This document shows positions 1 through 10,278 of a stretch of 64,000 nt of DNA, piece by piece. The notes under the pieces are model-generated. The model worked only from the letters and a program-made list of their open reading frames with translations. It did no database searches and was not told the origin of the DNA. The position numbers and the translations under genes were made by a program. Origin of the DNA: Sophora flavescens (Eukaryota; Streptophyta; Magnoliopsida; Fabales; Fabaceae); the NCBI GenBank assembly GCA_030762895.1, contig CM061069.1, positions 24,857,404 through 24,921,403 of the forward strand, given 5' to 3'. Position 1 is the first letter of the stretch, and each line of letters begins with the position of its first letter.

Positions 1-47
1 TACACTTGCCGGAGTCCCATGAAGGTTTTGGTGCCGTTGCTAGGGAT
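1..47 (+). other. 5' LTR tail and primer-binding site of element A
   Basis: Bases 1-22 match the last bases of the 3' LTR of this element (TACACTTGCCGGAGTCCCAT). Positions 29-47 are the primer site, TGGTGCCGTTGCTAGGGAT. It matches the complement of the plant tRNA-Asp 3' end, TGGCGCCGTTGCCGGGGAT, except for three bases. Two of these are C-to-T changes, in line with an old copy. Confidence 0.8.
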
Positions 48-180
48 TGACACAACCAATTTTCCTAAATTTTAGGAAAATCAATTCTTGTTTAACAAGA
101 AAAATTTTCTTTTAATTTCATGCATTTTTATCTCTTTTAAACTTCTTTGATATCACTTGTCCTTGCCTTGTTTTTGTTGT

Positions 181-1495
181 ATGCGAGGTACCGTTCCACC
201 GGAAGACTTGCTATACAACCCAAAGATTCGTAGGACTGAGTAAAAAGGTTGAGGAAGGAACTAAGAGAGAAAATGAGACTTGAAGCAATCCAACCCATCA
301 ATCTTGAAGGGATGGCGGAATAAAATCCTCCAGCTTATAAGCCACTTTATGAGTACAATCTTCCTAACTTGGACGATTGTGCTTCTACTGTTGTTAGGCT
401 TCCCATCACGGCAAATTCATTCGAAATCAAGACTTCGGTTCTTAACCAGGTGCAAAGAGATCAATTTGATGGGAGTTCACACCAAGATCCTCACAGGCAT
501 ATCACTCACTTTTTGGAGATATGCGATATTATGAAGACTCCAAGTTTCAGATGATGCCTTTCGTTTGTAACTATTCCCTTTATCTCTTCAGCATAGAGCA
601 CGCGATTGGTTGGGTTTAAATTTGGATTATGAAAGAATCACTACATGGGAGGATATGGCTCAAAAATTTCTCACTAGATTCGTTCCTCCTCAGAAGGCGG
701 CACAGCTGAAAATAGTCATGACTTCTTTCAGGCAACAAGAGGATGAAACTTATAATGAAGCTTGGGAGAGGTATAATGTGCTTTTGAGGAGATGTCCTTC
801 TTCGTTCTTTGATCTAGTAACAAAGGTTAAACATTTTTTCAACGGTTTGAGAGGTCGTTATCAGATGAATTGTAATGCCGTAGCTGGCGTTTCTTTCTCT
901 TGCAAGTCAGCGGAAGATGCATGGCCTTTGTTGGAGAAGATGTCAAGGAATGAGTGCAACTGTAATATGATTCAATCTTCTAGTGCATCTCTTCAAAATT
1001 CTTCCGGACTCAGTACAACATCTATTGAAGTCATTCTTGAACAAAATGCACTCTTGAAGAAGCAGAATGAAGCACTTAATAGCAAGATGAAGGTAAACGT
1101 AGTGCGGGAAGGATTGCCACCGGAATGTGATTTTTGCAATGGTGATCATGGCAGTAAGTGTTCTCCGGGTAATTTTTCTCGGGAGCATGTGGACTCGTGT
1201 CACAATTTCTATGACAAAGTGCCACAACACAATGATTATCAGACAGAATGACTACCACAATGGGCGGAATTGGAACATCAGGAGAGACCATTCGGGTTTT
1301 TCTTGGAGTAACACCAGTGGTGGACTGACCAAGTAACAACAACAGAATCAGAGACAGAACTATGGAATTCAGCAGAACAATACACAACAAGCTCTCCCTA
1401 GACCTAATCAGATACAGATCACAGACGGTGGGAAGCAACCATGGGAATTGGCTATTGAGAAGACTACGGTTGCCATTGAGAAGTTGAAAGTTCAT
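181..1495 (+). pseudogene. gag of element A, 5' part
   Basis: Gag is the structural coat protein that packages the element RNA in the cytoplasm. The start ATG at 181 (MRGTVPPEDLLYNP) aligns with the intact-looking start of the related gag of element F at 52010 (MRGTLSQEDLLFDP). A stop follows at about codon 20 and several frame changes occur before 610. From 610 to 1251 an open frame carries the Retrotrans_gag core (FVPPQKAAQLK, RYNVLLRRCPSSFFD, FFNGLRGRYQMN) and then a zinc knuckle CDFCNGDHGSKC (CX2CX3HX4C). The frame ends at 1251 and coding moves to the next frame. It stops at 1495, where element B is inserted; the rest resumes at 8617. Confidence 0.85.
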
Positions 1496-2928
1496 TGACG
1501 AGTGTGATTCCACCTCATATTTCATTGTCATTTTGCATGCATTTTCATATAGCTTAGGCATATTTAATTTGATATTTGTTAGTTTTTACCTTGGAACGAG
1601 TAAGATGGTTTTGTGGTGTTGTTGTGTAGGAATTGAGGATTAAAATGCTCAGGATTAACCTAATGGAGCTTGCATGAAGATGGGGATTGAAAGGTGAAGA
1701 AAATGAGCCAAACAGAGCCCATCACGGCCTACCGTGACAGCCATCACGACCATGATCGAGTAGAGCTGAAAAGAAAGAATGGAAAAGTCAGAACTGGTCA
1801 CGGGCAGGCCGTGATGTCCATCACGGCCGTGACATGCCAACTGAACCAGACCCTCACAGGCAGAACTGATCACGGCCTAGCCGTGATGGTGGTCACGGCC
1901 GTGACAGACCAACCAGTGAAGCAACTTCCAAGTCAGAATCCGTCACGGCCTGGCCGTGATGGCCATCACGACCGTGACGCGTGATATATGGATCTTTAGA
2001 AACTGATTTGATCTGAAATTGTGGTTGCTTGGGATTCAAGTTACCCTAATATATAAATAGTGCACTTAGGCTCGAAAATAGGGGACTCTTAGGGACTTTT
2101 GGGCTGCTACCTTAGGCAAAATTAGGATTTCTCTTCTTCTTCTTCTACATCTCTTCTCTTAGGTTTTAATTTATGTTAATGTTAATCAAGCCTGCCATGA
2201 CTATGGCAATTCTTGAGTAGTAGTTTTATTTCTAGGGATTGGGGCTATGCCCAAGATTTGTTTTATGTTATGAATTGATGTTTTCCCTTTGTTAATTTCG
2301 ATTTTGCTTTCGATTTGGTTTCTATCGCATGAATTACTTGTGAATCTGGTGCACACTTATTTGCATGTCATAGACACTCTAAGGAGGAACCTAGCGGTGA
2401 ACTTAGGTATTGGATCTATAGGAATCAAACTTTGGACTTAAATAACGAGAGTTAGAAGCGGTCCTTCGAGGGTTCACGAATTGTCACAAAACTTAAAGGG
2501 TTCAATTTAAATTCAATTACCACGAGAATAGGGGTTGGTTTAATTGGTCACGGTTTTTGTAACCCGAGAGGGAGCATTAACTAATTTAGGATAAATTCGC
2601 CTTCAAAGCAATTTTGATAATTAACAAGGGGTAGTGAATTTGGTAACATGAACAATCTTGTTGGTAACCCAATTCCTAGGAATCTCTTTAGATTTGAAAA
2701 ACCCCTAATTGATTTACTTTCCTATTTTAATTGATTGCATTCTTAAAAATTTTATCTTCTAAGTTATTTCTTCTTACAAAAATCAAATCTTTTCAAAATC
2801 CCTTTTTTTATATAGTCCAGTTTAATTGGTTTAATAATTAGTTGTTATTTGAGATCACGGTCTCTGTGGGATCGATCTTTTTATTACTTAGCGACGAATC
2901 CGGTACACTTGCCGGAGTCCACACATCA
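1496..2928 (+). repeat. 5' LTR of element B
   Basis: Starts TGACGAGTGTGATTCC and ends in CACATCA, 1,433 bp. It matches the 3' LTR at 7257-8616. It differs by scattered substitutions and by one extra ~70-bp unit (about 1831-1900) inside its CpG-palindrome tract. TATAAATA lies at 2052-2059. Confidence 0.93.
1721..2059 (+). promoter_or_regulatory. U3 CpG-palindrome tract and TATA box of 5' LTR B
   Basis: From 1721 to 1985 there is a run of short palindromes of the form ATCACGGCC-(A/T)-GGCCGTGAT or close variants, in pairs spaced about 20-40 bp apart. TATAAATA at 2052-2059 follows about 70 bp downstream and is the only good TATA box in the LTR. The position suggests an enhancer-like part of U3; this is inferred from position alone. 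The copy in the 3' LTR is at about 7483-7677 with its TATA at 7743-7750. Confidence 0.6.
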
Positions 2929-2934
2929 AGTTTT

Positions 2935-2953
2935 TGGCGCCGTTGTCGGGGAT
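2935..2953 (+). other. Primer-binding site of element B (tRNA-Asp)
   Basis: TGGCGCCGTTGTCGGGGAT lies six bases after the LTR end. It is complementary to the 3' end of plant tRNA-Asp with one C-to-T change, and is the minus-strand priming site. Confidence 0.9.
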
Positions 2954-3001
2954 TGTGCTTTCTTGAATCTCAATTCAATTTTTAAATTGATTTTTCTGGA
3001 C

Positions 3002-3005
<4 letters not shown>

Positions 3006-3048
<43 letters not shown>
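3006..3048 (+). repeat. (TA)n microsatellite in the leader of B
   Basis: About 21 uninterrupted TA units lie between the primer-binding site and gag. Length variation here is expected and would not affect coding. Confidence 0.97.
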
Positions 3049-3052
<4 letters not shown>

Positions 3053-3122
3053 TTTTCCCTTTTTTTTCATTTATCTCTTTTTTTTAGTATCTATCTCTCT
3101 CTTATAGGTGTTTTTCTCTTTT

Positions 3123-4636
3123 ATGCAAAGATCCCTAAGTCTTGTAAGCCTTATTGAGGTTGACCCCGAAATCGAAAGGACCTTTCATAGACGTAGGAGA
3201 CTACAAAGAGAGAGGGAGAGGTTGATCCCCATTCCACTCATGGCGAATCTACCGGATACAAAACCACTGAAGGACTATGCAGCCCCAAATGCTAGGGGTT
3301 TGCGAACGGGGATTGCTAGGCCAGAAATCGAGGCGGAGAACTACACTATACCGCCTGTGCTAATTAGCATGATTAGGCAACATCAATTCGGAGGATTACC
3401 CTCGGAGGACCCGACCAATCACGTGGAGACATTCGTGGAGTTCACCGATGCAATTAGAATTCATGGCGCCCCGATTGATGCTATTCGCTTGAGGTTGTTC
3501 CCCTCCTCTCTTACTGGAAAGGCAAAAGCTTGGTTGAAGCAAGTGCCCACTAATACCTTGTCGACTTGGGACCAACCGGAGCAGGCATTCTTGGAGAAAT
3601 TCTTCCCTCCATCCAAGACGGCTTACCTACGAACTCAGATCACCGGCTTCTTCCAAAAAGATGGAGAATGCTTATCCGAAGCTTGGGATCGCTACAAGGG
3701 ATTGCTGGAGTCTTACCCACATCATGGGCTCGAGAGGTGGTTATTAGTGCATACCTTCTACAACGGATTGGATTACTCTTCGAAGGTGTCACTTGACTCC
3801 GCAGCTGGTGGAGCCTTTATGAATAGACCTCTGACTGAGGCATTCAATATCATTGAAAACGTAGCAACCAACTACCACCAATGGGGTTCGGAAAGAGGTA
3901 ATAACTCGAAAAAGCTTTCGGGGGGTAAGTTTGAAATGAATAGCACTGATCTAATTATGTCTAAAATTGACTCACTGAATAAACGCTTTGATAAGCTTGA
4001 AAAGGCTAATGTGAGTTCAATAGGTGCTACTAATATTGTTTGTGAGATTTGTGGAATGTAGGGACACAATATAATGGAGTGCCCACATGGTATTGCTCAT
4101 GGATCCGGTGCTTCGGGGGAGCAAGTGAACTCTTGTCACAACTTCTATGACACGAACCCGAAGTTACCAAACTACGCTCCTCCAAATTCTTACAACCAAG
4201 GAAGGAAGAATAGCCCTTACCTCTCCTATGGGAATTACAACAACACGTTGAACCACGAATTCCAGGAAGGCCAAGGTAATAGGAAACCCGCATCAGGGTA
4301 TCCTCAGGTACAAAAGTCTAGACTTGAGTCTCTCTTGGAAAATTTTGTTGAAACTCAAACAAAACAAAATGAAGAGTTTAGGCAACAAGGTAGGGCAGTC
4401 AATGAGGCAATAAAAGAGTTAGCATCTAAGGTAGATAACTTAGCCATCCATAATAAGATGTTAGAAACTCAGATTGCCCACAAGCTAGTACATATTCCAG
4501 AACTAAGGGTACATTCCCAGGACAACCCGAAGTCAATCCCAATGAGCACTGTAATGCTATATACTCAAGGGATGATAAGCTTGGGGTAGTTGAAAAGGAT
4601 GTGGAATGTGAGGAGGACATGAGTGAACATGAATAA
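3123..4636 (+). pseudogene. gag of element B
   Basis: This is the coat protein of element B. I take the ATG at 3123 (MQRSLSLVSLIEVD) because the upstream codons are low-complexity leader. The Retrotrans_gag core runs from about residue 85 to 200 (GGLPSEDPTNHVETFVEF, LRLFPSSLTGKAKAWL, FLEKFFPPSKTAYLRTQI, YNGLDYSSKVSLD). The zinc knuckle CEICGM-stop-GHNIMEC has perfect CX2CX4HX4C spacing, but the codon after GM is TAG at 4059-4061. This is probably a CAG-to-TAG change, and translation would stop inside the RNA-binding motif. The frame then continues to about 4550, shifts once, and ends with TAA at 4634-4636. Confidence 0.88.
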
Positions 4637-5488
4637 AAAGAGTCAAAGTATGTCCCTCCACCACCTTACCTACCCCCAATACCTTTCCCACAAAGGTTGG
4701 TCAAGAAAATGCAAGTCGAAAAAGAAACTAAGAGCTTAATTGAGGAGCGTAATGCCGTGATAAAAACTAATATGCCTCCTAAACTAAAAGATCCAGGAAG
4801 TTTCTCTATTGCTTGCTCAATTGGAGAATTAAAAATAGACAAAGCCTTATGTGACTTAGGGGCTAGTGCGAGTTTGATGCTGCTTACTATCTTTGAGAGG
4901 TTAGGAACCAAGAAATTGAGTCCATTGAAATCCTCTTTACAATTTGCGGATGTCTCAACTAAAACTCCTCTAGGCATACTAGAGAATGTTCCCAAAAAGG
5001 TAGGGAAATTTTTCATTCCTACCGATTTCATGGTGTTGGACATGAACAGGAATTCTAAATTCCCTATCATTCTAGGAAGGCCATTCTTGGCCACAACTGG
5101 AGCAATAATAGACTTAAAGAATGGCAAGATCTCTCTGAATGTAGAGGAAGGTAGGGTAGATTTTGATTTGACTAACTCATATAACAACCCTCCTTTTGAG
5201 AGTCATGTGTTTAGGATCGAGACAATGCCTCCAGAGGTGAAGGAAAAGCCTAATATTGAAGCAACTCCCAAACTTTGCATGACGAATGATGCACCAAATG
5301 GTGATGAAGTTGGAGTTGCTCCTCATGTGGAGATAAAACTTCCACCGGGAGGAAGTAAGGCTATGAAACTCAGAGTGAAAAGAGCAAATAAAAAGCACAA
5401 TTGGCCATATGAACAAAATAGGCTCTTTGAAGGACTCCCTTGGAAGAGAAGTGTTCTTGCACTTCCAAGCCCAGTTGATCCCGATTGA
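4637..5488 (+). CDS. Aspartic protease region of element B
   Basis: Open for 284 codons, in the frame following the TAA that ends gag. It has the gag-PR linker (PPKLKDPGSFSIACSIGEL), the active-site motif LCDLGASASLM, then LGRPFLATTGAIIDLKNGK, the usual second half of Athila-type retropepsins. The enzyme processes Gag inside the particle. The 90 or so residues after the protease are charged and unlike RT. The frame ends (SPVDPD) 44 bp before the conserved post-pol hairpin. In A the same interval holds about 3 kb of RT-RNase H-integrase. It would need frameshift or stop read-through from gag to be made. Confidence 0.82.
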   Translation, partial: KESKYVPPPPYLPPIPFPQRLVKKMQVEKETKSLIEERNAVIKTNMPPKLKDPGSFSIACSIGELKIDKALCDLGASASLMLLTIFERLGTKKLSPLKSSLQFADVSTKTPLGILENVPKKVGKFFIPTDFMVLDMNRNSKFPIILGRPFLATTGAIIDLKNGKISLNVEEGRVDFDLTNSYNNPPFESHVFRIETMPPEVKEKPNIEATPKLCMTNDAPNGDEVGVAPHVEIKLPPGGSKAMKLRVKRANKKHNWPYEQNRLFEGLPWKRSVLALPSPVDPD

Positions 5489-5531
5489 TTGAAGGGAGTA
5501 TGGTCAAGCTTAAGACCGTAAATAAGCGCTT

Positions 5532-5549
5532 CTTGGGAGGCAACCCAAG
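5532..5549 (+). other. Conserved post-pol hairpin, element B
   Basis: CTTGGGAGGCAACCCAAG is a perfect 6-bp stem with a 6-base loop, preceded by AAGCGCTT. The same hairpin stands just after the end of the coding region in A (13933), F (54884) and, on the other strand, D (22516). Function is not known to me. Confidence 0.8.
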
Positions 5550-5704
5550 TTTTCTTTCCCTTTTCAATTTGTTTTTGAATTTTGTCTTTGAATAATTTGA
5601 GGAGATTAAGAGAAGAAAGATCACTAATTGACGTTTTGCCAAGTATTTTCAGGTTATGAAAGCAGTAAGAGCAAAAAGGCAAAGAAAAATAAAGTCAGAA
5701 TTGA

Positions 5705-5868
5705 TCACGCCCAGGCCGTGACGGTGGTCACGGCCGTGATTAGCTAACCAAAGATGATCAGAAAGGATCACGACCCAGCCGTGATATACATCACGGGTGT
5801 GATAAGAAGGACCCTGAAGATCAGAGTGTATCATGGCCTAGCCGTGATGGAACTCACGGCCGTGACAC
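5705..5868 (+). repeat. CpG-palindrome tract after the protease of B
   Basis: Palindromes of the ATCACGGCC/GGCCGTGAT type, as in the U3 of the same element, recur here about 155 bp downstream of the hairpin. A TTTCAGGTTA sequence at 5647-5656 precedes them and resembles the one before the tract in the LTRs of A and F. No TATA box follows. Confidence 0.7.
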
Positions 5869-7256
5869 ATTTTTCAGCATCTTTTTGACTGGCATGTGAG
5901 CCAGCACCCTCTACCACCTCGGTGAGTTGTTCCATTTTTTTCCTCTCTCCGACTTGATTATTTACATTGGGGACAATGTAAGTTTTTAAGCTTGGGTAGG
6001 GGTATTTTTGTATTTTTGCATTTTTCAAGTTACATTCATATAGGCATAATTTTTCATGATCACATAATTAGATTGCTCTTTGCTTAGAGCATGCATCCAA
6101 TTGTGAGAACTTTGTGCCAAATGAATTGAGACAGTGAATTTTTGAACCCAATTTTTGTATTCTTGTGATAAGGCTAAAAATAAAAATGCTTGAGATGATC
6201 TTTTGATAGTTGATAATTAGCATGTGGTTCCTTGGATTTGTGTTTCTCATTGATTTTAAACTACTAAATGTGAGATTTTTGAGCCTAAAAGGGGTACTCA
6301 CTAAATCTACCCAATTCTTTGTGATTGAGTGTTTTAATTCCTCTTGGATTGTATTATCTAGAACTTGACTTGAAACCGTTTTGAAACTTAAAAATTTTTG
6401 AAAACATATTTGAAAATGATTGAGGCACTAGGTATTTTTCCGGCCATCTGAGCTTTGATTGATTAAATGCTACCCCTTAGTTGCCCAATTTTGAGCCTAA
6501 AAGAATAAAATGCTTTTCTTGGTACCTTGATTTATTTTGATGAATAATGCTTGGTATGATACCTTTTAAAGTATTGCAAAAAGGGTAAAAAGGGAGTTTG
6601 AAAAATAAATTGTAGGATGAGAAAGTTAGAAAAATATTCATCTTAAGTTGAAAATCTCCCCTTCTCCAAATAAATGAAATAAAGTAAACAAAAAAAAATG
6701 GAGAAGGGGATGAGAAAAAGAAAGTGAGAAATAAAATAAAATAGAAAAAAAAAAGAAAGAAAGGTGGAAAAGTGAACTAAAGCCCAAAAAGGTTTTTTAG
6801 AAGGTTGTCATGCTTTGTATTGTTTGATATTTTGTTTAGCCTTCTTGAATTTTCCTTTTCTTGATTTCCCCACCTAACAATTAATCTCATGACCCCATTA
6901 CAACCAAAATAAAAGACCTCTTGATTCTTATGTGTCTTCATTAATAAAGTAGAGATTTGGTTAATGGTCAAGCTTATGGTAGGGTACCTTCCTTGAGGAA
7001 ATTGAGCGAATTGTCATATACCCTTAAACACTTGAGTGAGGTGAGAAGAGTGCCCGAATCAGTGAGAATGCGAATTTAGGAAACCTAAGCTCCTAATTGG
7101 ACTTGAAATTGATTGTCCCTTGGTACTTATTTGAATATGCCTGTCACTCGGATTAGTTACTCGGGATCTTGGTTCACTGTCCATGCTCTGATTATTTATC
7201 TTGACTGGCCTTAGTGATTGCTTGAGAACAAGCAAAATCTTAAGCTTGGGGTAGTT
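5869..7256 (+). other. 3' untranslated region and purine tract of B
   Basis: About 1.4 kb without coding capacity, A-rich in places (6660-6780). It is related to the antisense sequence at about 20909-22260 of element D, for example the TTGGGGACAATGTAAGTTTT block near 5968. It ends in the polypurine-like AAGCTTGGGGTAGTT, which primes plus-strand DNA, directly against the 3' LTR. Confidence 0.75.
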
Positions 7257-8616
7257 TGATGAGTGTGATTCCACCTCATATTTCATTGTCATTTTGCATG
7301 CATTTTCATATAGCTTAGGCATATTTGATTTGATATTTGTTAGTTTTTACCTTGGAACGGGTAAGGCGGTTTTGTGGTGTTGTTGTGCAGGAATTGAGGA
7401 TTAAAATGCTCAGGATTAACCATGATGGAGCTTGCATCAAGATGGGGCTTGAAAAGTGAAGAAAATGAGCCAAACAGAGCCCATCACGGCCTAGCCGTGA
7501 TAGCTATCACGGCCATGATCGAGTTGAGCTGAAAAGAAAGAATGGAAAAGTCAGAACTGGTCACGGTCAGGCCATGATGTCCATCACGGCCATGACAGAC
7601 CAACCAGTGAAGCAACTTCCAAGTCAGAATCCGTCACGGCCTGGTCGTGATGGCCATCACGGTCGTGACGCGTGATATATGGATCTTTAGAAACTGATTT
7701 GATCTGAAATTGTGGTCGCTTGGGATTCAAGTTACCCTAATCTATAAATAGAGCACTTAGGCTCGAAAATAGGGGACTCTTAGGGACTTTTGGGCTGCTA
7801 CCTCAGGCAAAATTAGGATTTCTTTTCTTCTTCTTCATCTCTTCTCTTACGTTTTAATTTATGTTAATGTTAATCAAGCCTGCCATGACTATGGCAATGC
7901 TTGAGTAGTAGTTTTATTTCTAGGGATTGGGGCTATGCCCAAGATTTGTTTTATGTTATGAATTGATGTTTTCCCTTTGTTAATTTATATTTCGCTTTCG
8001 ATTTGGTTTCTTTCGCATGAATTACTTGTGAATCTGGTGCGCACTTATTTTCATGTCATAGATACTCTAAGGAGGAACCTAGCGGTGAACTTAGGTATTG
8101 GATCTATAGGAATCAAACTTAGGACTTAAATCATGAGAGTTAAAAGCGGTCCTTCGAGGGTTCACGAATTATCACAAAACTTAAAGGGTTCAATTTAAAT
8201 TCAATTACCACGAGAGTAGGGGTTGGTTTAATAGGGCACGGTTTTTGTAACCCGAGAGGGAGCATTAACTAATTTAGGATAAATTCGCCTACAAAGTAAT
8301 TTTGATAATTAACAACGGGTAGTGAATTTGGTAACATGAACAATCTTGTTGGTAACCCAATTCCAAGGAATCTCTTTAGATTTGAAAAACCCCTAATTGA
8401 TTTACTTTCCTATTTTAATTGATTGCATTTTTAAATATCCGATCTTCTAAGTTATTTCTTATTACAAAAATCAAATCTTTTCAAAATCCCTTTTTTTATA
8501 TAGTCCAGTTTAATTGGTTTAATAATTAGTTGTTTTTTGCGATCACGGTCTCTACGGGAACGATCTTTTTATTACTTGGCGACGAATCCGGTACACTTGC
8601 CGGAGTCCACACATCA
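7257..8616 (+). repeat. 3' LTR of element B
   Basis: Starts TGATGAGTGTGATTCC and ends CACATCA, 1,360 bp. It is followed by TTCAT, the same five bases that precede the 5' LTR. It lacks one ~70-bp palindrome unit present in the 5' LTR. Confidence 0.93.
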
Positions 8617-9276
8617 TTCATATAGACACAACCATTGACAAGTTAGCAACTCATACCGGGGTAGCAATCCAGAACCTTGAGACTCAGGTAGCACAACTTG
8701 CAAAGCAATTGAATGAGCATCTTCCAAGCTCTTTTCCAGGTAATACAGAGAACAACCCCAAGAACCAATGCAATGTCATGACAACTAGAAGCGGTAAGGC
8801 ATTGGAATCAAATTGGGGGGGGGGGGGGGGGCGCAACTAGTTCTCCTTAAGTAGCAATTCCAGAAGAACCACAAGTGGAGACGGAGCAAGGTAAAGAAGA
8901 GGAAGCGCCTAGTGAGAAGATGCCATAGCAATAGGGGAGATTGAAATTAGTGAATGAAGAATTTGGCAAGAAGAAGTGGATTGACGGCAAGGATCTCCCT
9001 CCTTACATGACGGTGCCATATCCAGAGCGGTTAAAGAAGCCGTTGCAAGATAAGCAATTCAACAAGTTCCTTGATGTTTTCCGTACGCTTCAAATCAACA
9101 TTCCATTTACGGAAGCCTTGGAACAAATGTCATCATATGCCTGTTTCATGAAGGAGCTTATCTCCAAGAAACGAAAGTTAGTGGATGAGGAAACGGTTGC
9201 TTTGACCAAGAAGTGCAGTGAAATTCTTCAAAGGAAACTACCTCCTAAGTTAATTAAAGGATCCAGGTTCTTTTAG
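8617..9276 (+). pseudogene. gag of element A, 3' part
   Basis: Resumes A's gag after B. It aligns closely with the gag C-terminus of F at 53340-53980 (DKLATHTG, NLETQ, AQLAKQLNE, NTENNPKNQCNVMTTRSGKA). A run of fourteen G at 8817-8830 has probably been expanded and breaks the frame. The frame from 8941 is open (KKKWIDGKDLPPYM to QRKLPPKL). It is lost at about 9250 by an insertion in the PPKLKDPGSF linker to the protease. Confidence 0.85.
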
Positions 9277-10278
9277 CATACCTTGCACCATTGGAGAGAT
9301 GACTATTGGGAAGGCACTATGTGATTTAGGGGCAAGCATCAACTTAATGCCCCTATCCATGATGAGGACGCTTGGCATTCAAGAGGTCAAAGGTACTATG
9401 ATGTCACTCCAACTAGCGGATTGTTCGATTAAATACCCCTATGGGGTGGTGGAGGATTTGTTGGTGAAGGTGGACAAGTCCATTTTCCCGGCGGATTTTG
9501 TGATGCTAGACATGGATGAAGATGCTAAGATCCCTCTCATATTGGGTAGGCCTTTCTTGGCCACCGGACGCGCTTTGATTGATGTGCAACAAGGAAAGCT
9601 CACACTTAGGGTGCAAGATGAGAATAAGGTTTTCAATGTTTTTGAAGCAATGAATCATTCCGTTGAGCAATCATGTGTATACAGTGTTGATGTGGTAGAA
9701 CCAATTGTGAAATCTTTGGTCACACAAGAAGTCCATGGTTCTTCACTTGAAAAAGCGTTGGTAAAATCCCATATTGAAGATGAAGAAGAAGACTTTTGGA
9801 AGATGAAGATTATCTTAAGTACTTCAAGAGCATGGAAGCTTTACCAAATCTCACAAAGGAAGAATGCCAGAAAGAAGATCTTAACAAGAAAGAGCAGAAG
9901 AGGAAAACAAGACACCAGAGATGAAGCAACTCCCAACTCACCTAAGGTCAATGCCTTGAAAAAGGATGAGGAAGACAAGCTCTTAAGGGTTCTTAGGGAA
10001 CACAAATCCGCCATTGGATGGAAGATTTCATATTTGAAAGGTATAAGTCCTTCTTTATGCATGCACAAAATTTTGATGGATGATGATTACAAACCGGTGG
10101 TTCAACCACAAAGACGATTAAATCCCATCATGAAAGAAGCGGTGCATAAAGAGGTGATTAAGCTTTTGGATGCCAGAATCATCTATCCAATCTCGGATAG
10201 TAATTGGGTTAGTCCAATTCATGTGGTCCCAAAGAAAGGTGGCACAACCATGGTAGTCAATGAGAACAATGAGATGAT
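9277..10278 (+). pseudogene. Protease and N-terminal RT of element A
   Basis: An open frame from 9299 carries the retropepsin active site (LCDLGASINLMPLSMM), the flap-side segment LGRPFLATGRALIDV, and a linker. The start of reverse transcriptase follows (LMDDDYKPVVQPQRRLNP, KEVIKLLDARIIYPISDSNW, VSPIHVVPKKGGTTMVVNEN). The frame runs without a stop into the solo LTR E, inserted after the ATGAT at 10274-10278. RT continues at 11475 with MIPTRTVTGWRVCVD, so the insertion is the only break in this part of pol. Confidence 0.9.

Larger units (their letters stand above)
1496..8616 (+). mobile_element. Element B, gag-protease-only LTR retrotransposon nested in gag of A
   Basis: A complete 7,121-bp insertion with LTRs at 1496-2928 and 7257-8616 and a perfect TTCAT duplication on both sides (1491-1495 and 8617-8621). 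Removing it joins the two halves of A's gag. The internal region has a tRNA-Asp primer site, a leader with a TA microsatellite, gag, an aspartic protease, a conserved post-pol hairpin, a CpG-palindrome tract, a long 3' untranslated region and a purine tract. There is no trace of RT, RNase H or integrase, so it is a non-autonomous element that would depend on enzymes from another element. Confidence 0.92.

Noticed and set aside
2849..3157. 102-codon ORF spanning the LTR end and the TA microsatellite
   Set aside because: Crosses the LTR border and encodes an Ile-Tyr run from the microsatellite.
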